Origin: Nocardioides scoriae | GTDB taxonomy: Bacteria; Actinomycetota; Actinomycetes; Propionibacteriales; Nocardioidaceae | Assembly: GCF_900104965.1 (NCBI RefSeq) | Contig: NZ_LT629757.1 | Location: 1,984,001-2,048,000, forward strand | Length of the DNA: 64,000 bases | Reading direction: 5' to 3' | Shown: one piece after another, positions 15,945-22,602 of the stretch | How positions within the stretch are numbered: the stretch's first letter is position 1 | Layout of the letters: every line of letters begins with the position of its first letter | Made by a program: the position numbers and the translations under genes | The notes under the pieces: generated by a model | The model's input: only the letters and a program-made list of their open reading frames with translations | What the model was told of the DNA's origin: nothing | Databases searched by the model: none

Positions 15945-16621
15945 GGACCACCGACGACCTGCGCCGGGAGCTGCGCGAGCGCGCCCGCGCCACCGAGGAC
16001 TGGGCCCTGCCGGCTCCGGCCCTGCCCGACCGACCGGGCCGGCACACGCCCCCGCCCCACGGCCTGCGCCACGCCGGGCTGGTGCTGGCCGCCGCCGCCG
16101 CGGTTGTCGCCGTCGCCGTGGTGCCGCGGCTGGTCGGCGACGACACCGACGTGCCGCCCGCGACCGTCGCCTCGCCCTCCCCGACCGGGTCGCCCTCGGC
16201 GGCGCCTGCCGTCGTCGGGGAGCCCCGCCAGGACTGGGAGGTCCTCGGCGGCGCGTGCCTGGCCGAGACCCCCGAGTGCGTCGCCGCCGACCACGTGCGC
16301 CTCGACGACCTGGGCCTGTTCCGCACCAGCCTGAGCAGCGTCCGCACCCGCGACCAGGGGCGCACCCAGCGGTGGTACTCCTCGACGATCATCGGGCCGC
16401 ACCCCGGGCTGCACGCCATGGTCGGGGCGGTCGGCGCGACGAGCCGCTCCCGGCTGAGCTACCGCGTCAACGACGGCCCGTGGGTGGCCGTGCCCCGCGG
16501 GCGTCCCAGCCTGGTGTCGGTGCCCGACGAGATCGGCCGCACGGTGGTGCTGCGGCTGCGCGAGACGGGCCGGCCGCTGCCGGACGAGACGCTGGTCACC
16601 GCGTTCTACATCGACGGCTGA
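15941..16621 (+). CDS. Membrane protein, probable anti-sigma partner of the SigE-like factor
   Basis: 226 residues. N-terminal basic cytoplasmic part of ~45 residues (TTDDLRRELRERARATEDWA), one transmembrane helix (AGLVLAAAAAVVAVAVVPRL), a Pro/Ser/Thr-rich linker, and an extracellular domain of ~140 residues with two Cys (GGACLAETPECVAADH). It lacks the HxxxCxxC zinc motif. Translationally coupled to the sigma gene by ATGA, which is the usual arrangement for sigma/anti-sigma pairs. The function is inferred from position and topology only. Confidence 0.7.
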   Translation: MRTTDDLRRELRERARATEDWALPAPALPDRPGRHTPPPHGLRHAGLVLAAAAAVVAVAVVPRLVGDDTDVPPATVASPSPTGSPSAAPAVVGEPRQDWEVLGGACLAETPECVAADHVRLDDLGLFRTSLSSVRTRDQGRTQRWYSSTIIGPHPGLHAMVGAVGATSRSRLSYRVNDGPWVAVPRGRPSLVSVPDEIGRTVVLRLRETGRPLPDETLVTAFYIDG

Positions 16622-16638
16622 GGGGTCGAGGGGGGCAG

Positions 16639-16654
16639 CCGGACCGGGGTCCGG
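16639..16654 (+). terminator. Possible terminator hairpin after the first sigma/anti-sigma pair
   Basis: CCGGACC and GGTCCGG, a 7-bp stem with a very short GG centre, 18 bp past the stop codon. In the 137-bp gap before the DUF4394 gene; weak because of the small loop. Confidence 0.35.
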
Positions 16655-16758
16655 AGGGGCGCCGCGAACTTTCTCCGACGCGGCGTCAACGCAGGAGGCG
16701 CGGGGGCCGTAGTCACCGGTGCACGCGACCGACGTACCCCTCCCAAGGAGCCTCTCGC

Positions 16759-17580
16759 ATGAACCGCACCCGCACCGCCCTCGTCGCCGGTGGCCTCGCC
16801 GCCGCCCTCGCCGTCCCGCTCGCCGCCACCAGCGCCGAGGCCACCCGCAAGGCCCCGGCCCGCACGGCCGTCGGGCTCGTCGACGGCAGCACCCTGGTGT
16901 CGTTCCCCCTCACCCGGCCGGAGCGGACGAAGCGGGTCGGCACGATCACCGGGCTCGTCGGCGACACCTCGGTGGTCGGGATCGACCACCGCGTGCAGGA
17001 CCGCAAGCTGTACGCCGTGGGCGACCAGGGCGGCGTCTACACGATCGGCAGCAAGGCCCGCGCCACCAAGGTCAGCCAGCTGACGGTGGCGCTCTCGGGC
17101 AGCAGCTTCGGCGTCGACTTCAACCCCGCCGCCGACCGGCTGCGGGTGGTCAGCAACACCGGCCAGAACCTGCGCCACGACGTCAACCCGGGCGGCGCGA
17201 CGATCGCCGACGGCGGACTGACCTACCCGCCGGCCACCACGCCGGCCACCGGCATCGCCGCGGCGGCGTACACCAACAACGACCTCGACCCGGACACCGC
17301 GACCACCCTGTTCGACCTCGACACCGCGCTCGACCAGGTCGCCACGCAGGTGCCGGCCAACGCCGGGACGCTCGCACCCACCGGCAAGCTCGGGGTCGAC
17401 GCCGGCAGCGACGCGGGCTTCGACGTCATCGGCACGCGGAGCACGGGGTTCGCGACGCTGCAGGTCAAGGGGGCCTACCGTCTCTACCAGGTCTCGCTGC
17501 TCAGCGGTGACCTCGACGACCGCGGCCGCTTCCCCCGCTCGCTGCAGGTCAGCGACATCGCCGTCCCGATCGGACGCTGA
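16759..17580 (+). CDS. Secreted DUF4394 domain-containing protein
   Basis: 273 residues. Signal peptide at the N-terminus: NRTRTALVAGGLAAALAVPL with an Ala-rich cleavage region near residue 29. The rest is the DUF4394 beta-propeller-like domain, visible as repeated strands with GLVDGSTLVSFPL, GIDHRVQDRKLYAVGDQGGV, SFGVDFNPAADRLRVVSNTGQN and YTNNDLDPDTATTLFDLDT. The family is found in secreted bacterial proteins without a known activity. The ribosome-binding site AAGGAG lies 8 nt before ATG 16759. The next sigma factor gene starts only 22 bp after its stop, so this gene may be co-regulated with, or a target of, that sigma system. Confidence 0.87.
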   Translation: MNRTRTALVAGGLAAALAVPLAATSAEATRKAPARTAVGLVDGSTLVSFPLTRPERTKRVGTITGLVGDTSVVGIDHRVQDRKLYAVGDQGGVYTIGSKARATKVSQLTVALSGSSFGVDFNPAADRLRVVSNTGQNLRHDVNPGGATIADGGLTYPPATTPATGIAAAAYTNNDLDPDTATTLFDLDTALDQVATQVPANAGTLAPTGKLGVDAGSDAGFDVIGTRSTGFATLQVKGAYRLYQVSLLSGDLDDRGRFPRSLQVSDIAVPIGR

Positions 17581-17602
17581 CCCCCGGGAGCTGCTCGGAC
17601 CC

Positions 17603-18157
17603 ATGGCGCTGACCCGCCGCACCTCGCGCACCCCCTCCCTGTCCCGGGAGGAGGGGGTGCGCGAGGCGTACGCCGCGCACGGCGGCGAGCTCTACCGCTT
17701 CGCCCTGCGCGGGCTCGGCGACGCGGGCCTGGCGCAGGACGCCGTGCAGGAGACCTTCCTGCGGGCGTGGCGGGCCCGCGAGCGCTACGACCCCCAGGTC
17801 GCCGCGCTGCGGACCTGGCTGTTCGGGATCGCCCGCAACGTGGTCATCGACCTCCACCGTGCCCGCGGCGCACGGCCCTGGCTGCGCTCGCTCGCCGACC
17901 CCGCCACGCTGGCGCAGGCGCCGGCCACCTCCCCCGACGCGTGGGAGGGTCTGGTGCACCGGTGGCTGGTCGAGGAGGGCCTGCGCCGGCTGGGCGAGGA
18001 CCACCGACGGGCGCTGGAGGAGACCTACCTGGCCGACCGGCCCTACGACGAGGTGGCCGCCGAGCTCGGGATCCCCGTCAGCACGCTGCGGAGCCGGGTG
18101 TTCTACGGCCTCAAGGCACTGCGGGTCGTGATGGAGGAGATGGAGGTGTCGCTGTGA
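17603..18157 (+). CDS. ECF sigma-70 factor
   Basis: 184 residues. Region 2: YRFALRGLGDAGLAQDAVQETFLRAWRARERYD, TWLFGIARNVVIDLHRAR; region 4: RALEETYLADRPYDEVAAELGIPVSTLRSRVFYGLKALR. The pattern is close to the SigK/SigL group of actinobacteria. ATG 17603 gives a complete region 2. The anti-sigma gene overlaps by GTGA at 18154-18157, so both are translated together. It sits right after the DUF4394 gene on the same strand. Confidence 0.93.
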   Translation: MALTRRTSRTPSLSREEGVREAYAAHGGELYRFALRGLGDAGLAQDAVQETFLRAWRARERYDPQVAALRTWLFGIARNVVIDLHRARGARPWLRSLADPATLAQAPATSPDAWEGLVHRWLVEEGLRRLGEDHRRALEETYLADRPYDEVAAELGIPVSTLRSRVFYGLKALRVVMEEMEVSL

Positions 18158-18822
18158 CCGAGCGCGAGCACGAGCAGCTCCGGGTGGACCTCGGGGCCTA
18201 CGTCCTGGGGCAGCTGCCCGCCGCCGAGACCGAGCGCCTGGAGGAGCACCTCGACGACTGCGCCTCCTGCACCGCCGAGCTCGCCGAGCTGACCCCGGTC
18301 GCCGGTGCGCTCGCAGCGCTGCGCGGCTCCCCCGACCGCACGGCACCGGACGAGCCGCCCGCCGACCTCGGCGACCGCGTCGCCGGCGCGGTGGGCCACG
18401 CCGCCCGCGACGAGCGCCGCCGCGGCTGGGCCCGCGCCGCAGGCGTCGCGACCGTGGCGGCCGCGGTGGCCGTGGTAGCCGCCCTCGGCGTGCAGCGGCT
18501 CGTGGCCGAGGACGCCCCGGCCGTGCCGACCGAGGCCGTGGGCGTCGTGGACCGCGCGCCCGGCGTGGACGCCACCGCCGCCCTGGTCGCCCACACCTGG
18601 GGCGTCGAGGTGAAGCTGCACGCGTCCGGCTTCGCCCCCGGCGATCGCTACCGGGTCGCCGTCCTCGGCACCGACGGCGAGCGGTACCCCGCCGGCGAGT
18701 TCGTCGGCACCGGCGCCCGCGAGATGGACTGCAACCTCAACAGCTCGGTCCTGCGCGACCGCGCCGCCGGCTTCGAGGTCCGCGACGACACCGGCCGGGT
18801 CGTGGTGACCTCGACGTTCTGA
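18154..18822 (+). CDS. Zinc-binding (ZAS) membrane anti-sigma factor
   Basis: 222 residues. The cytoplasmic domain has the ZAS signature H32-x3-C36-x2-C39 in EEHLDDCASC. A transmembrane helix follows at ~108-127 (GVATVAAAVAVVAALGVQ), and an extracellular domain of ~95 residues ends the protein (beta-rich, VKLHASGFAPGDRYRVAVLG, one Cys in MDCNLNSSVL). It should hold the upstream ECF factor inactive at the membrane until a signal releases it. GTG 18154 overlaps the sigma stop codon. The extracellular part resembles an RskA-like C-terminal domain in length and strand pattern. Confidence 0.9.
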   Translation: MTEREHEQLRVDLGAYVLGQLPAAETERLEEHLDDCASCTAELAELTPVAGALAALRGSPDRTAPDEPPADLGDRVAGAVGHAARDERRRGWARAAGVATVAAAVAVVAALGVQRLVAEDAPAVPTEAVGVVDRAPGVDATAALVAHTWGVEVKLHASGFAPGDRYRVAVLGTDGERYPAGEFVGTGAREMDCNLNSSVLRDRAAGFEVRDDTGRVVVTSTF

Positions 18823-18895
18823 GGGTGGGCCGGGGTCGTCCGACCGCACGGCACCCGGGGGTGCGGCGTGTCGCGTGCGCGCCGTTCGGACAGCC

Positions 18896-18923
18896 CGGTT
18901 TCCCAAGGGGCCTTGGGAAACCG
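18896..18923. terminator. Bidirectional terminator hairpin
   Basis: Perfect 13-bp inverted repeat, CGGTTTCCCAAGG (18896-18908) and CCTTGGGAAACCG (18911-18923), between the convergent anti-sigma and GGCT-like genes. Confidence 0.7.
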
Positions 18924-18951
18924 CAGCCCGTCACCCCCCGCCACGCACCCG

Positions 18952-19557
18952 TCAGTCCCCCACCACCCGCGCGACGTACGCCGCGACCTCGGCCGCGCCC
19001 CAGCCGCGCGACTCGCGGAGACCGGTGGCGAGCACCTCGACGTACGCCGGGGACGGCCGGGTGTGCTCGACGGCACCGAGGCCGTGGGGCGAGGTGAGGA
19101 CCAGCAGCGGGTGGCCGTCGAGGCGGCCGACGTCGAGGAGCGTCTCGTAGCGGCCGGGCCCGACCTGGTGGCGTCCGTCGACGCCGGCGAGCAGCACCGC
19201 CTCGACGGGGTGGCCGGCGCCGGGCACGCGGTACATCTCCTGGGCCGCCACGTCGGCGAGCTGCGCCGCCGTCAGGAGGTACGCGCGGGCACGGGTCGGC
19301 CCGCGGTCGGTCGCGTCGTGGTCGTAGAACGCCACCCCGCCGCCCCACTGCGGCGACTCCCCGGCGAAGTAGAGCGCCCCGGGCAGGTCGACCGGCTCGC
19401 TGCGCCGCGGCGGGCTCGGGTCGCGCGCCCCGGGGTTGGCGCGACGCCCGCCCGCGGGCGCGCCGCCGGCGAGGTAGGCGGCGAGCCGGGCGCTGCTCAT
19501 GTTGGAGCCGTAGCTGACGTACCAGACCAGGGTCGCGGCATCGGCTGGCTCGGACAT
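18952..19557 (-). CDS. Gamma-glutamylcyclotransferase-like (GGCT fold) protein
   Basis: 201 residues. WYVSYGSNMSSARL at residues ~12-25 is the YGSNM nucleotide/substrate loop of the GGCT fold. Later segments GALYFAGESPQWGGGVAFYD and ARAYLLTAAQLADVAAQEM follow the fold's order. Related actinobacterial proteins are often mislabelled as histone deacetylase; nothing here supports that. A substrate of the gamma-glutamyl amine type is possible. ATG 19557 is 8 nt downstream of TAGTCT, and this box overlaps the -10 of the divergent gene at 19583. Confidence 0.8.
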   Translation of the reverse strand: MSEPADAATLVWYVSYGSNMSSARLAAYLAGGAPAGGRRANPGARDPSPPRRSEPVDLPGALYFAGESPQWGGGVAFYDHDATDRGPTRARAYLLTAAQLADVAAQEMYRVPGAGHPVEAVLLAGVDGRHQVGPGRYETLLDVGRLDGHPLLVLTSPHGLGAVEHTRPSPAYVEVLATGLRESRGWGAAEVAAYVARVVGD

Positions 19558-19582
19558 CGCCCGCGAGACTAGCGTCGAGCCC

Positions 19583-20155
19583 ATGGGCCAGGCGGACGCG
19601 GAGCGGCTCCACGTCGAGGACGTGGCGGCGTGGGGCGCGTGGCTGGCCGAGCACCACGCCGACCCGGGTGGCGTGTGGGTGGTGTGGTGGAAGCGCGCCA
19701 CCGGGCGGCCGGCCCCGTCGTACGAGGAGCTGGTGCGCGAGGCGCTGTGCTGGGGCTGGATCGACAGCACCTCGAAGGGCCTCGACGCCGAGCGCACGAT
19801 GATGTGGTTCACCCGACGCGCGCCGGGCAGTGGGTGGTCGCGGCCCAACAAGCTGCGCCTGGAGGAGCTGTACGCCGCCGACCGGATGCGGCCCCCCGGC
19901 GAGGCCGTCGTCGACGCCGCCCGGGCCGACGGGTCCTGGACCCTCCTGGACGACGTCGAGGCCCTGGTCGTGCCCGAGGACCTCGCCGCCGCCCTGGCCG
20001 ACCGGGGCGCCCGCGAGCGGTGGGACGCGCTGGGCCGCTCGGCCCGCCGCGCGGCGCTGGTGTGGCTGGTCGAGGCCAGGCGGCCCGCCACCCGCGAGCG
20101 CCGCGTGGCCGAGGTGGCCGAGCGCACCGCCGCCGGCCTGCGGCCCCGGGACTGA
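19583..20155 (+). CDS. YdeI/OmpD-associated family protein
   Basis: 190 residues. EDVAAWGAWLAEHHADPGGVWVVWWKRATG and SYEELVREALCWGWIDSTSKGLDAERTMMWFTRR are the conserved blocks of the YdeI-like family; the C-terminal helical part (RERWDALGRSARRAALVWL, ARRPATRERRVAEV) matches the usual bacteriocin-protection-like ending. The molecular function is not established. ATG 19583 is 7 nt after TAGCGT. The 25-bp gap to the divergent GGCT-like gene contains both -10 boxes on one shared CTAG. Confidence 0.85.
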   Translation: MGQADAERLHVEDVAAWGAWLAEHHADPGGVWVVWWKRATGRPAPSYEELVREALCWGWIDSTSKGLDAERTMMWFTRRAPGSGWSRPNKLRLEELYAADRMRPPGEAVVDAARADGSWTLLDDVEALVVPEDLAAALADRGARERWDALGRSARRAALVWLVEARRPATRERRVAEVAERTAAGLRPRD

Positions 20156-20213
20156 GCGGCGCGCGGTCCGACCGGGTGGGGGCACCCAGGCTCACCAGCC
20201 CCCCAGGACGCAC

Positions 20214-20252
20214 AGGACCGGCACCGCAGCGGGGGGTCTGCGGGCCGGTCCT
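20214..20252. terminator. Compound hairpin terminator
   Basis: Outer 9-bp stem AGGACCGGC/GCCGGTCCT (20214-20222, 20244-20252) and inner 6-bp stem CCGCAG/CTGCGG, offset by one unpaired A, around an 8-nt loop. Lies between the convergent ydeI-like and MHS transporter genes. Confidence 0.7.
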
Positions 20253-20286
20253 GGCGGTTCGGGGTGGGCCGAGCGGCCCGGGCGGG

Positions 20287-21654
20287 TCAGTCGTGCGCGC
20301 CCCGCACCACGCGGTCGTGGCGCAGCGAGGTGTTGCGGGTCTCCTTGGCGGCGAGCACGGCGATGATCGTCAGCACCGAGGTGACGGAGACGTAGATGCC
20401 GACCGCGAAGGTGTTGGACTCCTCGACCGAGCCGAGCAGCTCGAGGGCGATGATCGGCGCGATCGCGCCGGCGCCGATGGAGGCGAGCTGGTAGCCGACC
20501 GACGCACCGGTGTAGCGCACCGAGGTGCCGAACAGCTCGGAGAAGAAGGCGGCCTGCGGGGAGTACATCAGCGCGTGGAGCATGAGGCCGACCACGACGG
20601 CGAGGATCAGGTTGCCCTGGGTGCCGCTCTCGACGAGGGGGAAGAAGAAGAACAGCGTCCACACGGCCACCCCGACGGCGCCGGCGAGGTAGAGCGGCTT
20701 GCGGCCGACCTTGTCGGAGATGGCGCCCACGATCGGGATCCAGACGAAGTGCACGACCGAGCCGACGAGCAGCGCCTGCAGGATCGGGCCGCGCTCCTGG
20801 CCGTCGTACGTCGTGACGAAGGTGATGACGATGATCGTGAAGATGTAGTAGCTGGTGTTCTCGGCCAGCCGCATGCCCATCGCGGAGAAGACCTCGCGGG
20901 GGTAGTTCTTGAACACCTCGAGGATCGGGATGTGGTTGTCCTCCTGCTTCTTCTCCACGATCTCGGCGTGGGCCTCCTTGAAGACCGGGGACTCCTCGAT
21001 CGAGAGCCGGACCCACAGGCCGATGACGACCAGCACCGCCGACAGCAGGAACGGGATCCGCCAGCCCCAGGCCTCGAACGCGGCCTCGCTCTGGAAGGCG
21101 GCCAGCACGAACAGCACGCCGGTGGCGATCAGGTTGCCCAGCGCCACGCCGGCCTGCGGCCACGACGACCAGAAGCCGCGACGCTCGTCGGAGCCGTGCT
21201 CGGCGGCCATGAGGACCGCGCCGCCCCACTCGCCGCCGACCGCGAAGCCCTGCACCAGGCGGCACACGAGCAGCAGGATCGGCGCGGCGATGCCGATGGT
21301 GGCGTACGTCGGCAGCAGGCCGATCGCGAAGGTCGCGATGCCCATCATGAGCAGCGAGGTGACCAGCATCTTCTTGCGGCCGACCCGGTCACCGAAGTGC
21401 CCGAAGACGACGCCGCCGAGCGGGCGGGCCAGGAAGCCCAGCGCGTAGGTGCCGAAGGCCAGCAGGGTGCCGGTGACGGCGTCGCCCTCGGGGAAGAACA
21501 GCACGCCGAAGACCAGCGCGGCGGCGGAGCCGTAGAGGAAGAAGTCGTACCACTCGACGGCGGTGCCGATCAGGCTGGCGAAGACGACCTTGACGATGCC
21601 CGGTCCGGACGTCTCGGTCTCGGGGCTCGTGGCCCCGTGGGTGGTCGATGACAT
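20287..21654 (-). CDS. MHS family (metabolite:H+ symporter) MFS transporter
   Basis: 455 residues, 12 predicted segments. Family hallmarks: SLIGTAVEWYDFFLYGSAAAL in the first helix, GFLARPLGGVVFGHFGDRVGRKKML for the first cytoplasmic loop, RLVQGFAVGGEWGGAVLMAAEH, and SDKVGRKPLY in the second half. MHS proteins carry organic acids such as citrate, alpha-ketoglutarate or shikimate. The gene follows 3-hydroxybutyrate dehydrogenase on the same strand (64 bp apart), which makes 3-hydroxybutyrate or a related acid the likely cargo. ATG 21654 has the ribosome-binding site CAGGAG about 9 nt upstream. Confidence 0.9.
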   Translation of the reverse strand: MSSTTHGATSPETETSGPGIVKVVFASLIGTAVEWYDFFLYGSAAALVFGVLFFPEGDAVTGTLLAFGTYALGFLARPLGGVVFGHFGDRVGRKKMLVTSLLMMGIATFAIGLLPTYATIGIAAPILLLVCRLVQGFAVGGEWGGAVLMAAEHGSDERRGFWSSWPQAGVALGNLIATGVLFVLAAFQSEAAFEAWGWRIPFLLSAVLVVIGLWVRLSIEESPVFKEAHAEIVEKKQEDNHIPILEVFKNYPREVFSAMGMRLAENTSYYIFTIIVITFVTTYDGQERGPILQALLVGSVVHFVWIPIVGAISDKVGRKPLYLAGAVGVAVWTLFFFFPLVESGTQGNLILAVVVGLMLHALMYSPQAAFFSELFGTSVRYTGASVGYQLASIGAGAIAPIIALELLGSVEESNTFAVGIYVSVTSVLTIIAVLAAKETRNTSLRHDRVVRGAHD

Positions 21655-21718
21655 GCTCAGATCTCCTGGGTGTGGGTCGGTCGTGGAGGAAGCGGGTGGG
21701 TGGGGTGCGGCGACGGCG

Positions 21719-22513
21719 CTACTGCGCGGTCCAGCCGCCGTCCATGAGGTAGGACTGGCCGTTGATCGAGTCGGTGCCCGGGCCGCACAGGAAGCCGACG
21801 AGGTGCGCGACCTCCTCGGGCTCGACGAGCCGCTTGACCGGCGTGCGGGCGAGCAGCACCTGCTCGAGGACCTCGTCCTCGGCGATGCCGTGGCTGCGGG
21901 CCTGGTCGGCGACCTGGCCCTCCACGAGCGGGGTGCGGACGTAGCCCGGGCAGACCGTGTTGCTGGTGACCCCCTTGGCCGCACCCTCGAGGGCGATCAC
22001 CTTGGACAGGCCCTCGAGCCCGTGCTTGGCGCTGACGTAGGCCGACTTGTACGCCGAGGCGCGGTGGCCGTGCACCGAGGACAGGTGGACGATCCGGCCC
22101 CAGCCGGCGGCGTACATGCCGGGCAGGACCGCGCGGGTCAGGTGGAACGGCGCCTGGAGCATGATCCGGTGGATCAGCTCGAAGCGCTCGGGGTCGAAGT
22201 CCTCGATCGGGGCGACGTGCTGGATGCCCGCATTGTTGACCAGGACGTCGATGCCGCGCTCGCCGAGGCCGAGGGCCTCGATGGCGGTGCGGTCCGAGAG
22301 GTCGGCGGTCAGTGCCTCGCCCCCGACCTGCTCGGCGGCCTCGCGGGCCCCGGCCTCGTTGACGTCGAGCAGCAGCAGCGACGCGCCCTGCTCGGCGAGC
22401 CGGGTGGCGACCGCGCGGCCGATGCCGCTGGCGGCGCCGGTGACGAGGGCGGTGCGGCCGGCGAGGGGTCCGGCGGTGGCGGACGGGTCCGCCGCGGGGC
22501 TGGTCGAGGTCAT
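21719..22513 (-). CDS. bdhA: 3-hydroxybutyrate dehydrogenase (SDR)
   Basis: 264 residues, classical short-chain dehydrogenase. TGAASGIG (25-32) binds NAD, NNAG (93-96) stabilises the sheet, and S-Y159-x3-K163 (YVSAK) is catalytic. SSVHGHRASAYKSAYVSAKHG, CPGYVRTPLVEGQV and the motif QARSHGIAEDEV are typical of bacterial 3-hydroxybutyrate dehydrogenases. It would oxidise (R)-3-hydroxybutyrate to acetoacetate, joining imported or PHB-derived hydroxybutyrate to central metabolism. It starts at ATG 22513 with TAGCGT 7 nt before. Neighbours are the MHS transporter downstream and a GAF/PucR regulator upstream. Confidence 0.9.
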   Translation of the reverse strand: MTSTSPAADPSATAGPLAGRTALVTGAASGIGRAVATRLAEQGASLLLLDVNEAGAREAAEQVGGEALTADLSDRTAIEALGLGERGIDVLVNNAGIQHVAPIEDFDPERFELIHRIMLQAPFHLTRAVLPGMYAAGWGRIVHLSSVHGHRASAYKSAYVSAKHGLEGLSKVIALEGAAKGVTSNTVCPGYVRTPLVEGQVADQARSHGIAEDEVLEQVLLARTPVKRLVEPEEVAHLVGFLCGPGTDSINGQSYLMDGGWTAQ

Positions 22514-22552
22514 GCTTGGGACGCTACGGGTGTGACCCCCGCCACTGCCATG

Positions 22553-22596
22553 TGTGCGGCACCACGATCAAGCCCTCGAGATGTGGTGCCACCACA
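22553..22596. promoter_or_regulatory. Inverted repeat between the regulator and bdhA, candidate operator
   Basis: GGCACCAC (22558-22565) and GTGGTGCC (22583-22590) are exact complements 17 bp apart, with TGTG (22553-22556) and CACA (22593-22596) extending the symmetry. It lies 45 bp upstream of the bdhA start and just after the regulator's stop codon, so it could be the binding site of that regulator or a weak terminator. Confidence 0.45.
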
Positions 22597-22602
22597 CCGG
22601 TC

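Noticed and set aside
15941-16621. Zinc-binding anti-sigma factor
   Set aside because: Anti-sigma role is plausible from position, but the HxxxCxxC motif is absent, so it is not called ZAS.
16665-16705. ECF-type promoter (GAAC ... CGTC) before the DUF4394 gene
   Set aside because: The two elements are present, but the 13-14-nt spacer is shorter than the usual 15-17, so I do not annotate it.
18952-19557. Histone deacetylase (name common for similar proteins)
   Set aside because: The YGSNM loop and strand order fit the gamma-glutamylcyclotransferase fold; no deacetylase motifs are seen.
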